Source: Streptococcus mitis
GTDB taxonomy: Bacteria > Bacillota > Bacilli > Lactobacillales > Streptococcaceae
Length of the DNA stretch: 64,000 bases
Assembly (NCBI RefSeq): GCF_005144795.1
Contig: NZ_SWFJ01000004.1
Location: forward strand, 108,198 to 172,197
Direction: 5' to 3'
In this document: one piece after another, positions 37,238-47,884 of the stretch
How positions within the stretch are numbered: the first letter of the stretch is position 1
How the letters are laid out: the number at the start of each line of letters is the position of its first letter
Position numbers and translations under genes: made by a program
Notes under the pieces: model-generated
The model's input: only the letters and a program-made list of their open reading frames with translations
The model's database searches: none
Told to the model about the DNA's origin: nothing

Positions 37238-40200
37238 CTAATCCTCTTTACGTTTTGCAGTTAATAAGGCTGCTGACAAAGCCAAGGTAACACCTGCCAA
37301 GAAAATAGCTGTTTCTGACTGTTTTTCACCAGTTTCTGGCAATCTCTTGTCTTCCTTGACAACTTGAACTGGTGTTTCTGGAGTCTGAGCTTTTTCTAAC
37401 GAATTTAGTTTAAACTCTGGTTTTTCTACTGTCGGTGCTGGTTGATTACCTACTGTAGCTAGAATACCACGGTACTCTGGAAGTTTATGTTCTAGAGCCA
37501 TTACAGCATTAACACCACCCTTAAATTCAGGTTTCTCAACACTTGGTACTGCTTGATCTCCTACTGTAGCTAGAATTCCTGTGTATTCTGGAACTTCATT
37601 GACTGCTGCTTCTACAAAGTTAGAACCACCTTTAAATTCTGAAACTTCGTTTACTGCTGCTTCTACAAAGTTAGCACCGCCTTTGAATTCTGGAACTTTG
37701 TTTACTGCTGCTTCTACAAAGTTAGAACCACCTTTAAATTCTGGAACTTCATTGACTGCCGCTTCTACAAAGTTAGCACTGCCTGTGAATTCTGGAACTT
37801 CGTTTACTGGCGCAGGTTCCTCACCCTTACTATTTGAAATAGATGGTTTTACTCCTACCTCAATAATACGATTTTGAGCTTTTCTTTGTTCAGAATGAAC
37901 AAGAGTTCTAGTAGTTCCTGATACTTGAATATAGTCAACTTTTTCTCCAGCTTGTCCTTCAGAAACTACACGACGTTGACCTTGAGCAAGCTCAGGGGTT
38001 TCACGAATAACTTCTTCAAACGGAAGTGGAGTCTTTTCAATTTCCAAGCTTGGAGCTTCTGCAACTAAGTTCTTAACGCCTTCTGTCGGTGTTGTTTGGA
38101 AGGTAGACTTAAAGTGTAAACGATATTCTTTCACCAGATTTCCATCTTTGGAAACAAGACGAACAAGTGTTGGAAGATTTGTATTTCCATGATCCACTAC
38201 TGTGACTACTCCATGTCCACTAGTTGTCGCAGTGACTTTTGGTTTAGTTCCCATTGTTGTTAGGGTGTACTCTGTCACATTTGGATCAAAGTTTTCCAAT
38301 GCTTTTCCATCGATTGAAATAGTCGCTGACGGTGTTTCGACTTCTGCTCCCTTGCCTGCAGAGTAGGCTGTAAATTCGACTACTGCTAGCCCGTTAGTAA
38401 TAGACTTACGGGTCATTCGAGCACGAATAGCTGTCGCTTGAACCGGTTCAAAGTTAAACTCGATTGGTTTACCAGCTACTAATTCTCCAGAAGCTTTGTA
38501 AGGAATTGGTGCCCAATTTTCTGCCTTGTTGAATGGGTGGTCAGCATTTTCTTCATAACGAGAAATCGTACTTGGTTCTGTAAAGGCAGGACCAATATAT
38601 CTTTCTAGAACCATTTTTTCTGGGGCATCTGTTCCACTATCTTTAAAGAACTGAATGGCTACTTTTCCAATAGACTGAGAGGCAATTTTACCGTCCTTCT
38701 TAAAGAGTAGTCCGACAGAAGTTTCTTCATTTTTCGGAGTACGAGACCAGTTTGTCCAACGTCCATCTTCATTGTATTTTCCATCATTGAGATAGAAAAT
38801 TCGATCATGTGAAGCTACTTGTGTATCGTTCGTTGTCGAAGCAAAGGCTTTAGAATCCGTTTCATTGTTGCTTGGATTTTCTGAAATGACTTGATTTCCT
38901 TTAGAAACAACTGTCACCTGCATTTTAGTGGTTAGATTTGTACCAATGACATGACCGGTAACTTCAAATGTTCCCTCATGCTCTGTCGCATGTTCAGGAA
39001 TAGCATCCCACTTCACTGCAAGTTTAGCTGTAGTCCAAGTAGTTGAAGTTGGGTAATAAACAGTGACTTCTGAAGGAAGTTGAAGAGCATCTCCAACATT
39101 CAAAATTTTAGCACTATTTTCTGCAGCAAGAGGTTGGCTAGTTTCTCTCTCATCATTGCGGAAGATTCGATATTCTTTCAATACCGTACCATCTTCTGCT
39201 TTTAAGATGAGACGTGTTGCACCTTTTGGACTGGTTGCCGGAACAACTGTTACCAAACCATTATTGCTAGCGGTTGCAGTGATTTCTTTGCTAGATTGAG
39301 GAATATAGTAATCAGTCTTAGATGGATTAAAGTGTTCAAGATCCTTACCATCTACCTTGATAGAAATCTCTGAACTTGTAGAGCTTAAGACCTTGTTTCC
39401 AAGAACAGTTAGCTCTGTCAGACCAACACCTGAAGTTCCATCAGCCTTCTTCATACGAATACGAACAGCATAAGTTTCTACCTTGTCAAATGTGAAGTGA
39501 TTTGTTTGAGTTGCAGATAGCTGACTTGGAGCATGTAAATTTTCAACTGCTTTCCAATTGTCTGGATTATTAAATGGATGATTGCTATCTCGTTGCGCAT
39601 GACTGACATCACTTGGTAAATCAGGAATTTCTTTACCTACATAATATTCAACTACATATTCTTTTGGAAGACCAATTGCTCCATCAGTATAGAAATCAAC
39701 TGATAAATTATTGACAAAACGTTTCGTCAAGTCTCCTGAATTACCAAACAAGATAGAAGCCCAATCATTATCAGTATTTGTTCTCCAAGTAGTCCATCTA
39801 TTTTTAGCATCTGTTGACGTTCTTGACACAGTCAGGTCGTTCAAGGCATTAGCTGAGTCATCTCCTCCTGTATTGGATACAATGGCAGCTGGCAATTGGG
39901 AACCTGTCCATTGTTTAGAGATATTATTTCCAGCAACAACTTGACTAGATACTCGAACATGAGCTTTAGTGGTCAGATTGCTACCCACTAAACGACCATT
40001 GATTTCATAGACTCCTTCAGTTTGACTAAAGTTGGCTGGAACCTGATCCCAAACTACATCTTTATAGATAGTTGTTCCATTAGAATGGTAAGCACGAACA
40101 TTAGCTGGCAATTGAACTGACTCACCCTTAGGTACTGTGAGGCTGATTTCCTCTGCAACTTGTAAGCCTTCAACTGTCACCGTTGCTTGAGCTTCAATGT

Positions 40201-43200
40201 CTGTGCCTTCTACATGTCCTTTAAGCGTAAATCTATGATAATGCCCCAATTCTTTTTCATCTACCTTGTCCCAAGTTACAGATACTTTGCGTGGCAAGCC
40301 CTTATCAAATTCTGCCCCAACTTCTTTAGGTAGATTCGGTTGCTGATTAATGTCTGTAGAAATAGATACAGGATGAAGTTTCACAATCTTCTTGCTGACT
40401 TTATTTTCTTTAATCACCACTTCAGTAGTTACAGATTCTGTTTTCTCTGTTTGATTATCGATTCGAGGTGTCAAAGTCACTCTTCCCTTAGTATAGAGCA
40501 ACAAGTTCTGTCCATTCACCTCAAGATGCCCACCATCAGATGATTTAGCTTCTAGGTGAATATCTGAAGCTGAAAATTCTGTTTGAGAACCATCCTCATA
40601 ACTACCAATGACACGATAAGTTAAGACTTGATCTTCAGTAGCAGTTTCTTTTTCTTCCACAACTACTTCCAAACGTTTCAAGGCAGGGGATTCCTTCACA
40701 AACTGAATTAAATAAGTTTGAACCAAGTCACCCTTTTGATTACTCAAGAAGACTGAGGCCTGATAACCATTATCAGCAGAAGCTTGCTGAACAGTTACTT
40801 GATAACCAGTAGTCTGAGCCCCAACACTTGGAATTGTTCCAGTGTAAGGAAGGGATACACGGTAATAAGTCTTGCCAGACTCGAAGTTCTCAAGAGCTTT
40901 ATCCCCAACAGTAAGTCCTGTAATGCTACTTGTTGTTTCCTTACTGCTTGCGATAAAGGTTGCCGTCACTTCACGGTCGTCATCTACCAATTTACCAGTA
41001 GCCTCCGTACGTCCCCCTTCCTTGTTCAAAGCAGCAGGATCTTTCAAGGTCCAAGAAACAACATCAGTATCAATCAAGCTACCATCTGTCAGAACAGCTG
41101 TGACTGTTTTATCCAAATCAGCTACAGTTGTACCAACTGGTACTGTAGCAACTTTTGGTAACCATCTATCTAAGGCAACAACTTTTACAAGTGCCTCAGC
41201 TTTGGTTTCCAAACCTTCTACACGTCCAGATACTTTTTTCTCACCTGCACTTGTAAGCAAATCAGCTGGCACATCCCATGTTACAGTCTTTTCCTCAACA
41301 CTACCGTCGCTATAAATAGCTGTTACTGTTTGAGGCAATTCAGGATTAGTAGTCACATCAGTTGTTGCTTTTACAGGAGCAAAGGCTACAAAATGACGGT
41401 TTTCTTTCTTACCAGACACAGTTGCGACCGTTGCGCTATCAGAAGTTAAACCAGCAGAATCTGCATAAAGAGTAAATTTTCCTTCTTTTTCTGTTGATTT
41501 TACAATGACAACTCCTTTACCATTGAAAGCACGTCTTTGCCATGTTCCATCTGCTTGAGCTTTGTAGCGCTCACGGCTAGCTTGTTCTCCATTATCCACA
41601 CCAACAATCTGTCCCTGACCATGAAGATTGAAATGAACAAGATTGTTAGCTGTCGGAACCACATTCCCATCGCCATCAACAATTTCGTAATGGATGTAAG
41701 ATAAATCTTTACCATCTGCTGTGATAACATGCTCTTCTTTAGTCAGACGAACCCTTGCTGGCTCCCCAGCAGTTGTCACACTATCACGCGCAATTTCGTT
41801 GCCTTTTTCATCTCGAGCAATCGCAGTCAGTGTACCTGGTTGGTATTTTACAAGCCACTCAAGATACAATTCATTTGGTTTAGCCCCCTCATGATATGGA
41901 CGTCCATCTTCTGTCGTTTTCTTAGTAAATTCCTTTTTACCAAGCGACTCACCATTTAAGAACAATTCGACACTTGCAGCATTTGAGAAGGTACGAACTG
42001 GAACCTTTCCATCGACCAGCATCTTGCGATCCTTAAGAGTCTCTTCAGTCCAGTTCCAATGCGGTAAAATTCGGACAGTTGGCTTTTCTTTAGCACTATA
42101 CCATTCACTACGGTAAAGGTAAAAATCATTCTTCGGTAAGCCAGCCGTATCGATAATACCAAAGTAAGAACTTTTTACAGGTGTATTATCTTGGTTATGC
42201 CATGGAGTTGGTTCACCGATATAGTCAATTCCTGTCCAGATAAATTGTCCAGCATAGCCAGCACGATCACGATCAAAAGTCCATGACTCAGTAGCTGTTC
42301 TTCCCCATCCAACACGGTCATTACCATAATCAGATTGTTCATAGTGACGATTTGGACGGTTATCGTGTCCAAGGATTTGAGCAGGATTGTAATAAGAATC
42401 ACGCGTTCTAGTAGCTGAAGAGGTTTCAGAACCATAAATGAGCCAGTCTGGATGCGCTCTACGAACCGCATCATAAAAACGTTCACCATAGTTCATACCG
42501 ACAGCATCCATGATTTCTGCAACTTTTAAGAAATCACCTGTTGCTGCACGACTAAATTTATTCTCACCCATGGTAACATAACGTTCGGTATCAATCGCTT
42601 TAATGACAGCCTTCAAACGTTTAGCAGTTTCGATAGAACGAGGACTACCATTTGCCTCTTCTACTTCATTTCCAAGAGACCACATGACGATAGACGGATT
42701 ATTCTTATCACGTTCTACCATTGTTCTAAGATCAAAATCAGACCACTTCTCCCCCTTCTTAGCTTCAGGATGAGTTGCATCTTGATCAAAGAACCGTCCA
42801 TAGTCGTAAGTCTTCTTGCCACCATACCAAGTATCAAAAGCTTCCTCTTGCACCAAAAGACCTAAACTAGCTGCAGCATCAAGCAACTGAGGACTAGCTG
42901 GATTGTGGGTTGTTCGAATAGAGTTTACCCCCATATCTTTCAAGAGTTTTAATTTACGATAGGTAGCCTTATAATTCTCTTCTGCACCCAAGGCTCCATT
43001 GTCATGGTGAATACTTACTCCGTGGAATTTCATGCGTTCACCATTCAGAGAGAAACCATCCTTAGCAGTCCAATTGAAATAACGGTAACCAAATGTATCT
43101 TCTGTTACATCAACTAGTTGACCTTCTTTATAAACCTTTGTTTTCAGCACATACAGTTGAGGATGATAACTTTTTGTCGTCCAAAGAGTTGGTTTATTAA

Positions 43201-44500
43201 CTAGGATTGTTTGTCTGAAATCTGCAACTTCATTTTCTGCTAAATTCTTCGTTTCAGAGCGAACTAATTCTGATACAACCTTTCCTTCCTTAGTAAAGAT
43301 TTGTTGTTCCACAAAGACTTTAGCAGCCTTCTTATCCGTATTTTTAATCTTACTTTGAACCTGTGTTTCAACATTTCCTTCTTTTTGCTCAGCAAGTTTT
43401 GGAGTAGTGATATGATTACCATTTTCGGCAACATGGACTTTATCACGATAACTGAGAGTTACATCACGATAAATCCCACTTCCTGAATACCAACGACTAC
43501 TTGGTTGCTTATTGGTCACTTGAACAGTAATTGAATTTTCACTACCATCCTTGTTTAAAAATTCTGTGATATCATATGAAAAATGATTATAGCCACTTGG
43601 ATAATGTCCTACAAATTTACCATTTACATAGACCTTTGAATCCATGTAAACCCCATCAAAATTGATACGAACATCCTTATTCTTGTCTGCTTCATTTAAT
43701 GTGAAAGTCTTACGATACCAAGCTGTCCCACCATTTAACTGGCCACCTTCATTACGCGCGAGAGACTTGTGATCAAAGTCAAAATAAATACTCCAATCAT
43801 GAGGAAGATTCAATTTAGACCAATCATGAACATCCACATCTTTTTTTGAAAAATCGCCTTGAGCATTTAGTTTAAAATACCAATCTTTATTAAAATCTTG
43901 TTTTCGATCCGATAATAGCTGTTTTTCCTTTTCAACTTCAGCTTTGTTTGACTCTCCAGATAGTGCTTGCGATTTTTCAGAAGAAGGTTTGATCTCAGTG
44001 TCTGCTTTCACTTGGTCCTTTTCAGAAGTTTTTTTAGAATCCTCTTTTACTTCTGTTCCAGCTGTTACTGCAGATTCAACAGGCTTTGGATTTGTCTCTT
44101 CAGATTTCTGTTTGTCCTCAGTTTTGGTTCTTTCTTCTACTTTATTTGGAGTTTCCACTTTAGGACTAGCCAATTCATGACTACCATCGTTAGCAGGTCT
44201 AGTAGTTTCTGTATCCTTAGTCACTTTATCTTCTGTCGACTCAGCTTTGGGTTTTACAAACTCACGCCCGCCATTCTCATCAGCCTTTGCGATAGCAGCT
44301 GCCACATCATCGGGAAGCTTATCTAAAGGCTGAGGTTGATGAACAGTTGTTTCTTCTGTTTGAGTATTGGATGAAGCCACTTCCTCAGCTTGTACAGCTG
44401 AAATACCAAATATACTAGCCCCAATCATTACAGATGCCGCACCTATTGCAAATTTACGAATGCTATAATGACAACGTTTATCAAAAAGTCTTTTGTTCAT
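37238..44500 (-). CDS. bgaA: LPXTG-anchored surface beta-galactosidase (BgaA type, GH2)
   Basis: 2,420 residues. It has a YSIRK signal peptide (CHYSIRKFAIGAASVMIGAS, cleaved near residue 39), an acidic linker, and GH2 jelly-roll, Ig-like and TIM-barrel domains with acid/base Glu612 (SLGNEVEE) and nucleophile Glu692 (YGSETSSATR). Ig-like/Big domains follow, then two CBM71-like lectin modules (RWTTWRTNTDNDW and GRWTNWSRTPKNE), a G5-like domain, seven C-terminal NFVEAAVNEVPEFKGG-type repeats and LPETGE at 2387. It releases terminal galactose from host N-glycans and acts as an adhesin in pneumococcus. Its C-terminal repeats make it slightly longer than pneumococcal BgaA (about 2,230). The start at 44500 has GAGGA 5 nt upstream. 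Confidence 0.95.
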   Translation of the reverse strand: MNKRLFDKRCHYSIRKFAIGAASVMIGASIFGISAVQAEEVASSNTQTEETTVHQPQPLDKLPDDVAAAIAKADENGGREFVKPKAESTEDKVTKDTETTRPANDGSHELASPKVETPNKVEERTKTEDKQKSEETNPKPVESAVTAGTEVKEDSKKTSEKDQVKADTEIKPSSEKSQALSGESNKAEVEKEKQLLSDRKQDFNKDWYFKLNAQGDFSKKDVDVHDWSKLNLPHDWSIYFDFDHKSLARNEGGQLNGGTAWYRKTFTLNEADKNKDVRINFDGVYMDSKVYVNGKFVGHYPSGYNHFSYDITEFLNKDGSENSITVQVTNKQPSSRWYSGSGIYRDVTLSYRDKVHVAENGNHITTPKLAEQKEGNVETQVQSKIKNTDKKAAKVFVEQQIFTKEGKVVSELVRSETKNLAENEVADFRQTILVNKPTLWTTKSYHPQLYVLKTKVYKEGQLVDVTEDTFGYRYFNWTAKDGFSLNGERMKFHGVSIHHDNGALGAEENYKATYRKLKLLKDMGVNSIRTTHNPASPQLLDAAASLGLLVQEEAFDTWYGGKKTYDYGRFFDQDATHPEAKKGEKWSDFDLRTMVERDKNNPSIVMWSLGNEVEEANGSPRSIETAKRLKAVIKAIDTERYVTMGENKFSRAATGDFLKVAEIMDAVGMNYGERFYDAVRRAHPDWLIYGSETSSATRTRDSYYNPAQILGHDNRPNRHYEQSDYGNDRVGWGRTATESWTFDRDRAGYAGQFIWTGIDYIGEPTPWHNQDNTPVKSSYFGIIDTAGLPKNDFYLYRSEWYSAKEKPTVRILPHWNWTEETLKDRKMLVDGKVPVRTFSNAASVELFLNGESLGKKEFTKKTTEDGRPYHEGAKPNELYLEWLVKYQPGTLTAIARDEKGNEIARDSVTTAGEPARVRLTKEEHVITADGKDLSYIHYEIVDGDGNVVPTANNLVHFNLHGQGQIVGVDNGEQASRERYKAQADGTWQRRAFNGKGVVIVKSTEKEGKFTLYADSAGLTSDSATVATVSGKKENRHFVAFAPVKATTDVTTNPELPQTVTAIYSDGSVEEKTVTWDVPADLLTSAGEKKVSGRVEGLETKAEALVKVVALDRWLPKVATVPVGTTVADLDKTVTAVLTDGSLIDTDVVSWTLKDPAALNKEGGRTEATGKLVDDDREVTATFIASSKETTSSITGLTVGDKALENFESGKTYYRVSLPYTGTIPSVGAQTTGYQVTVQQASADNGYQASVFLSNQKGDLVQTYLIQFVKESPALKRLEVVVEEKETATEDQVLTYRVIGSYEDGSQTEFSASDIHLEAKSSDGGHLEVNGQNLLLYTKGRVTLTPRIDNQTEKTESVTTEVVIKENKVSKKIVKLHPVSISTDINQQPNLPKEVGAEFDKGLPRKVSVTWDKVDEKELGHYHRFTLKGHVEGTDIEAQATVTVEGLQVAEEISLTVPKGESVQLPANVRAYHSNGTTIYKDVVWDQVPANFSQTEGVYEINGRLVGSNLTTKAHVRVSSQVVAGNNISKQWTGSQLPAAIVSNTGGDDSANALNDLTVSRTSTDAKNRWTTWRTNTDNDWASILFGNSGDLTKRFVNNLSVDFYTDGAIGLPKEYVVEYYVGKEIPDLPSDVSHAQRDSNHPFNNPDNWKAVENLHAPSQLSATQTNHFTFDKVETYAVRIRMKKADGTSGVGLTELTVLGNKVLSSTSSEISIKVDGKDLEHFNPSKTDYYIPQSSKEITATASNNGLVTVVPATSPKGATRLILKAEDGTVLKEYRIFRNDERETSQPLAAENSAKILNVGDALQLPSEVTVYYPTSTTWTTAKLAVKWDAIPEHATEHEGTFEVTGHVIGTNLTTKMQVTVVSKGNQVISENPSNNETDSKAFASTTNDTQVASHDRIFYLNDGKYNEDGRWTNWSRTPKNEETSVGLLFKKDGKIASQSIGKVAIQFFKDSGTDAPEKMVLERYIGPAFTEPSTISRYEENADHPFNKAENWAPIPYKASGELVAGKPIEFNFEPVQATAIRARMTRKSITNGLAVVEFTAYSAGKGAEVETPSATISIDGKALENFDPNVTEYTLTTMGTKPKVTATTSGHGVVTVVDHGNTNLPTLVRLVSKDGNLVKEYRLHFKSTFQTTPTEGVKNLVAEAPSLEIEKTPLPFEEVIRETPELAQGQRRVVSEGQAGEKVDYIQVSGTTRTLVHSEQRKAQNRIIEVGVKPSISNSKGEEPAPVNEVPEFTGSANFVEAAVNEVPEFKGGSNFVEAAVNKVPEFKGGANFVEAAVNEVSEFKGGSNFVEAAVNEVPEYTGILATVGDQAVPSVEKPEFKGGVNAVMALEHKLPEYRGILATVGNQPAPTVEKPEFKLNSLEKAQTPETPVQVVKEDKRLPETGEKQSETAIFLAGVTLALSAALLTAKRKED
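37415..37810 (-). repeat. C-terminal tandem repeats of bgaA
   Basis: Five near-identical 51-bp units encode variants of NEVPEFKGGSNFVEAAV (37581-37810), flanked by a second, longer repeat class with EYTGILATVGDQAVPSVEKP and EYRGILATVGNQPAPTVEKP. The high DNA identity suggests recent expansion and strain-variable copy number. Confidence 0.9.
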
Positions 44501-44530
44501 TAAAATCCTCATTTCTTTTTCTTGATACAA

Positions 44531-44643
44531 AGTAAGCGTTTACTTTATTTAAAAAATAACCTCCTTCTGAATACACAAACAAGTACCAAGTTCGATAATA
44601 TATTTTATATATTGAATATATCAAAACACACCTAAAATTGCAA
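44531..44643 (-). promoter_or_regulatory. bgaA promoter and downstream cre-like palindrome
   Basis: On the minus strand TTGCAA (44643-44638), an exact 17-nt spacer and TATATT (44620-44615) preceded by TG-A. The roughly 107-nt leader carries the palindrome AGTAAACGCTTACT (44544-44531), which matches the cre core at 12 of 14 positions and would act as a CcpA roadblock. An AT-rich TATATTCAATATATAAAATATATTA stretch separates the two (44590-44620). The remaining 44644-44841 shows nothing I can name. Confidence 0.7.
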
Positions 44644-44841
44644 TCATTTTCCATCAATTTAACCTAATAAAATGGTATGCAAGATAAGTTCATTCAAAAG
44701 AAATAGGTGCAATGAAAGTAGCTTTCTATTCTAGACTCTTTCCAATACAAATTTCATTCCATTAATAGCATTTTCATACTTCAAATTTATAGTTTATGGA
44801 CTCATATCATTATAGACTGCATTCATTTACATACACTACAT

Positions 44842-44877
44842 AAAAAGAAGGTAAAACATTATTCTACCTTCTTTTTT
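44842..44877 (-). terminator. folD terminator
   Basis: Stem GAAGGTA/TACCTTC extended by A/T pairs, with a T-run, immediately after the folD stop codon. Confidence 0.8.
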
Positions 44878-44878
44878 C

Positions 44879-45736
44879 CTATTTTATATCCAATGTCCTA
44901 AGTGCTGCTTGATAAGTTTGATCCATCAGCATAGTAATGGTCATAGGACCGACACCTCCAGGGACTGGCGTAATGTGGCTAGCAAGTGGGGCAACCGCCT
45001 CATAATCAACATCCCCACAGAGCTTCCCATTTTCATCGCGGTTCATCCCGACATCAATGACAACCGCACCAGGTTTGACAAAGTCAGCAGTCACAAACTT
45101 GGCACGACCGATTGCTACCACCAGAATATCTGCTTTAGCAGCCACCTTGGCAAGATTATGAGTCCGTGAGTGTGTCAAAGTCACTGTAGCATTCTTGGCC
45201 AAAAGAAGCTGGGCCATAGGTTTTCCAACGATATTGGAACGACCGATGACGACCGCATTTTTACCTTCCAAGTCAACCCCATATTCATGAAACATTTCCA
45301 TAATTCCTGCAGGTGTCGAAGGAATCATGACTGGATGACCAGACCAAAGACGTCCCATATTTAGAGGATGGAAACCATCCACATCCTTTTCTGGGTCAAT
45401 AGCCAATAGAACTGCCTCCTCATCAATATGTTTTGGTAATGGTAACTGTACCAATATCCCATGCCAAGCCGGATCTTGATTGTATTCAACAATCAAATCT
45501 AACAACTCCGCTTGACTAATAGTCTCTGGAACTCGCAATACTTCGCTACGGAAACCAGCCGCAAGGGCTGACCTCTCCTTGTTCCGAACATAGACTTGGC
45601 TGGCAGGGTTGTCCCCAACCAAAATCACTACCAAACCAGGTACTAGCCCCGTTTCTTCCTTTAATCTTGCAGTCTTTTCAGCCAGCTGTCCTTGTAACTT
45701 AGCTGCTAGAGCCTTCCCATCAATAATCTGTGTCAT
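44879..45736 (-). CDS. folD: Bifunctional methylene-THF dehydrogenase / cyclohydrolase
   Basis: 285 residues that interconvert 5,10-methylene-THF and 10-formyl-THF. Motifs are [26 protein letters not shown] (active-site Tyr and Lys), [17 protein letters not shown] and the NADP loop [17 protein letters not shown], ending with [11 protein letters not shown] start at [10 protein letters not shown] (45736) because upstream codons lack a ribosome binding site and the family length then fits. Monocistronic, with a terminator. Confidence 0.96.
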   Translation of the reverse strand: MTQIIDGKALAAKLQGQLAEKTARLKEETGLVPGLVVILVGDNPASQVYVRNKERSALAAGFRSEVLRVPETISQAELLDLIVEYNQDPAWHGILVQLPLPKHIDEEAVLLAIDPEKDVDGFHPLNMGRLWSGHPVMIPSTPAGIMEMFHEYGVDLEGKNAVVIGRSNIVGKPMAQLLLAKNATVTLTHSRTHNLAKVAAKADILVVAIGRAKFVTADFVKPGAVVIDVGMNRDENGKLCGDVDYEAVAPLASHITPVPGGVGPMTITMLMDQTYQAALRTLDIK

Positions 45737-45819
45737 ATCACTTCTCTTTTCTTTCAAATATCTTCCATTATACCAAAAACTACTGCTCCCCTCTAACACT
45801 TCTTTCCTAGGCTACCCTA

Positions 45820-45836
45820 TAGTTTCAAACTATAAG
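45820..45836. other. 17-bp perfect palindrome upstream of folD
   Basis: TATAGTTT-C-AAACTATA, located 84 nt before the folD start and next to the terminator of the upstream ABC operon. It could be an operator or an extension of the terminator structure. Confidence 0.4.
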
Positions 45837-45837
45837 A

Positions 45838-45861
45838 AAAAGCTCTGGTCGAGCTTTTCAC
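45838..45861 (-). terminator. Terminator of the second amino-acid ABC pair
   Basis: Stem AAAAGCTC/GAGCTTTT with a 5-nt loop and T-run on the minus strand. Confidence 0.75.
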
Positions 45862-45914
45862 TAATCTTTTCGTGAAAGTTTAAAACTGATTACAAACAGC
45901 TCAGCAAAGCTAAC

Positions 45915-46649
45915 TTATAAAACCTTACTCAAGAAATCCTTAGTTCGTTGTTCTTGGGTTTGTTCAAAAATCTGTTCAGGTGTTCCGTCTTCAACAACCA
46001 CACCGTCTGCCATAAAGATGACACGATCTGCCACCTCACGGGCAAATCCCATTTCATGTGTTACGATAACCATAGTCATTCCTGACTTGGCTAAGTCTTG
46101 CATAACAGCCAACACTTCACCTACCATTTCAGGGTCCAGGGCTGAAGTTGGCTCGTCAAAGAGCAAAACATCTGGTTCCATAGCTAAACCACGCGCAATA
46201 GCAATCCGCTGTTGCTGACCACCTGACAAACTCTGTGGATAAGCAGTTGCCTTATCTGGTAAACCAACTTTTTCCAAAAGTTCCTGAGCTCTCTTCTCTG
46301 CAACTTCCTTACTTTCACCTTTGGTCTTGATAGGAGACAAGGTGATATTTTCCATCACAGTCATATTAGGAAAGAGATTGAATTGTTGAAAAACCATACC
46401 CATCTTCTCACGCATGGCAAAGAGGTCATTCTTCTTGTCCGTAATATCGACCCCCTCAAAGATAACCTTCCCCTTGGTCGCTTCTTCCAACAAATTCATA
46501 GAACGAAGCAAGGTAGATTTCCCGCTCCCTGAAGGACCGATGATAACGACAACTTCTCCTCTTTTAATCTCGAGGTTGATGCCCTTCAATACTTCATTCT
46601 TTCCAAAGGATTTATGTAAATTTTCAATTTTTATCAAGGTTTCTGTCAT
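45915..46649 (-). CDS. Polar amino-acid ABC transporter ATP-binding protein
   Basis: A 244-residue PAAT-family ATPase with Walker [10 protein letters not shown]-loop FQQFNLF, signature LSGGQQQR, Walker B VLLFDEP and switch His in VIVTHE. It differs clearly in sequence from the ATPase at 5670-6413, so it serves another transporter. Its ATG overlaps the permease stop codon (TAATG). No binding-protein gene is adjacent. Glutamine or another polar amino acid is likely but cannot be proven. Confidence 0.93.
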   Translation of the reverse strand: MTETLIKIENLHKSFGKNEVLKGINLEIKRGEVVVIIGPSGSGKSTLLRSMNLLEEATKGKVIFEGVDITDKKNDLFAMREKMGMVFQQFNLFPNMTVMENITLSPIKTKGESKEVAEKRAQELLEKVGLPDKATAYPQSLSGGQQQRIAIARGLAMEPDVLLFDEPTSALDPEMVGEVLAVMQDLAKSGMTMVIVTHEMGFAREVADRVIFMADGVVVEDGTPEQIFEQTQEQRTKDFLSKVL

Positions 46650-47332
46650 TATTTTTTATCTCCTTGTCCCATACGTTTTTCAAAAGCTTTCAAGGCTACT
46701 GTCAAAATAGAGGTCATAATCAAGTAATAAAAGGCTGCAAATAAAAGTGGTGTTAAAGGTAGATAGGTTGTTGTGGAAACTGTTGTAGCTCCATTCCACA
46801 ACTCCATGACACCAATAGCTGATAAGAGGGAACTATCTTTGATAATAGTGATAAATTCGTTTCCCAATGCTGGCAAAATATTTTTGATAGCTTGTGGCAA
46901 AATCACATAGCGCATCGCATTTTTAGGACGAATCCCTAAAGAATAGGCCGCCTCTAGCTGACCTTTTGGAACCGCATTAATCCCAGCACGAACAGTCTCA
47001 GAAACATAAGCACCACTGTTCATAGAAATAATCAAAATCCCTGGAATCAGACGAGAAAGATCAACACCCAAAATCCCAACCTGAATAGTCGGAGCATTGA
47101 TATGCATTAGAGCAAAGGCAATCATAATCTGAACCATCATCGGTGTCCCACGGAAAATCCAAACGTATAAGTTGGCAAGCCAAACAAGCGGCTTAAACTT
47201 TGAACGTTGCCCAAAAGCCAATACAACACCCAAAATGGTTCCCAAAAAGACAACACAAATAGAAATGAGAACCGTCACGACAGCCCCATAGTTAAAATAA
47301 GGTAAATACTTAGGTAAAAAAGAAAAATTCAT
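46649..47332 (-). CDS. Polar amino-acid ABC transporter permease
   Basis: 227 residues with five or so transmembrane helices and the EAA loop [20 protein letters not shown] near residue 132. I start at [13 protein letters not shown] (47332), the normal length for HisM/GlnP permeases; the longer frame up to 47395 runs through the promoter. The promoter TTGAAT, 17 nt, TATAAT lies at 47395-47367. The ribosome binding site is weak (AGTGTGA). Coupled to the ATPase. Confidence 0.9.
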   Translation of the reverse strand: MNFSFLPKYLPYFNYGAVVTVLISICVVFLGTILGVVLAFGQRSKFKPLVWLANLYVWIFRGTPMMVQIMIAFALMHINAPTIQVGILGVDLSRLIPGILIISMNSGAYVSETVRAGINAVPKGQLEAAYSLGIRPKNAMRYVILPQAIKNILPALGNEFITIIKDSSLLSAIGVMELWNGATTVSTTTYLPLTPLLFAAFYYLIMTSILTVALKAFEKRMGQGDKK

Positions 47333-47366
47333 AGTCACACTGCTTTCTAAAATAGAATACTGTATG

Positions 47367-47395
47367 ATTATAATATAAATTGAATTAAAATTCAA
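47367..47395 (-). promoter_or_regulatory. Promoter of the amino-acid ABC pair
   Basis: On the minus strand TTGAAT, an exact 17-nt spacer and TATAAT, 34 nt before the permease start codon. Confidence 0.7.
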
Positions 47396-47522
47396 ATCTT
47401 TTGTCTAATTTATTCAAAAAAACTTTAAGATGGTAGAATTAGCGAGAAATCTTAGTTTTTTCTAGGCAAGTTGAGCTCCTTTATGGTAAAATAGTAACGA
47501 TAAGAAATGAAGGAGAATCAAA

Positions 47523-47753
47523 ATGGAATCACATTTGGTTAGAATCATCAACCGCCTTGAAGCAATGGCAAAAGACGGCGGAAATTTAAAACGTAATTTT
47601 GAACGCGAAGGAGTTGTTGTTGCAGAAGTTGCATACAGCCACGACGAAGAAAACGGCTCAATCTTTACCCTTCGTGATGTCGAAGCTCGCGAAACTTATA
47701 CGTTTGACAGCATTGACTTGATTGCAATGGAGATTTACGAACTCCTTTACTAA
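47523..47753 (+). CDS. DUF1797 / YkuJ-like small protein
   Basis: 76 residues: MESHLVRIINRLEAMAKDGG, then a beta-rich middle (VVVAEVAYS, SIFTLRDVEARETYTFDS) and a C-terminal helix IDLIAMEIYELLY. It fits the YkuJ/DUF1797 family, whose structure is known but whose function is not. AAGGAG lies 7 nt upstream, and TG-G-TAAAAT may be its -10. It is followed by a strong terminator, so it is monocistronic. Confidence 0.85.
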   Translation: MESHLVRIINRLEAMAKDGGNLKRNFEREGVVVAEVAYSHDEENGSIFTLRDVEARETYTFDSIDLIAMEIYELLY

Positions 47754-47791
47754 CACAAAACAAGCTGGGATTACACCCTGCATGTCTAACC

Positions 47792-47825
47792 AAAATCCTT
47801 TTTGTCTCACAAATAGGATTTTTTT
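47792..47825 (+). terminator. Terminator after the YkuJ-like gene
   Basis: Stem AAAATCCT...TTTGT/ACAAA...AGGATTTT with a T-run. Confidence 0.8.
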
Positions 47826-47884
47826 ATAGTCCAAATCCACAAATATTTTCATTATAACAACTTCTCAAAGCCTCAATCTTTTTA

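Noticed and set aside
37581..37877. 98-codon plus-strand ORF
   Set aside because: It is antisense to the bgaA C-terminal repeats and has no promoter or ribosome binding site.
44571..44640. AT-rich palindromes before bgaA as an origin or recombination site
   Set aside because: They are explained by the TATATT -10 region and general AT richness; no DnaA boxes or dif-like sequence seen.
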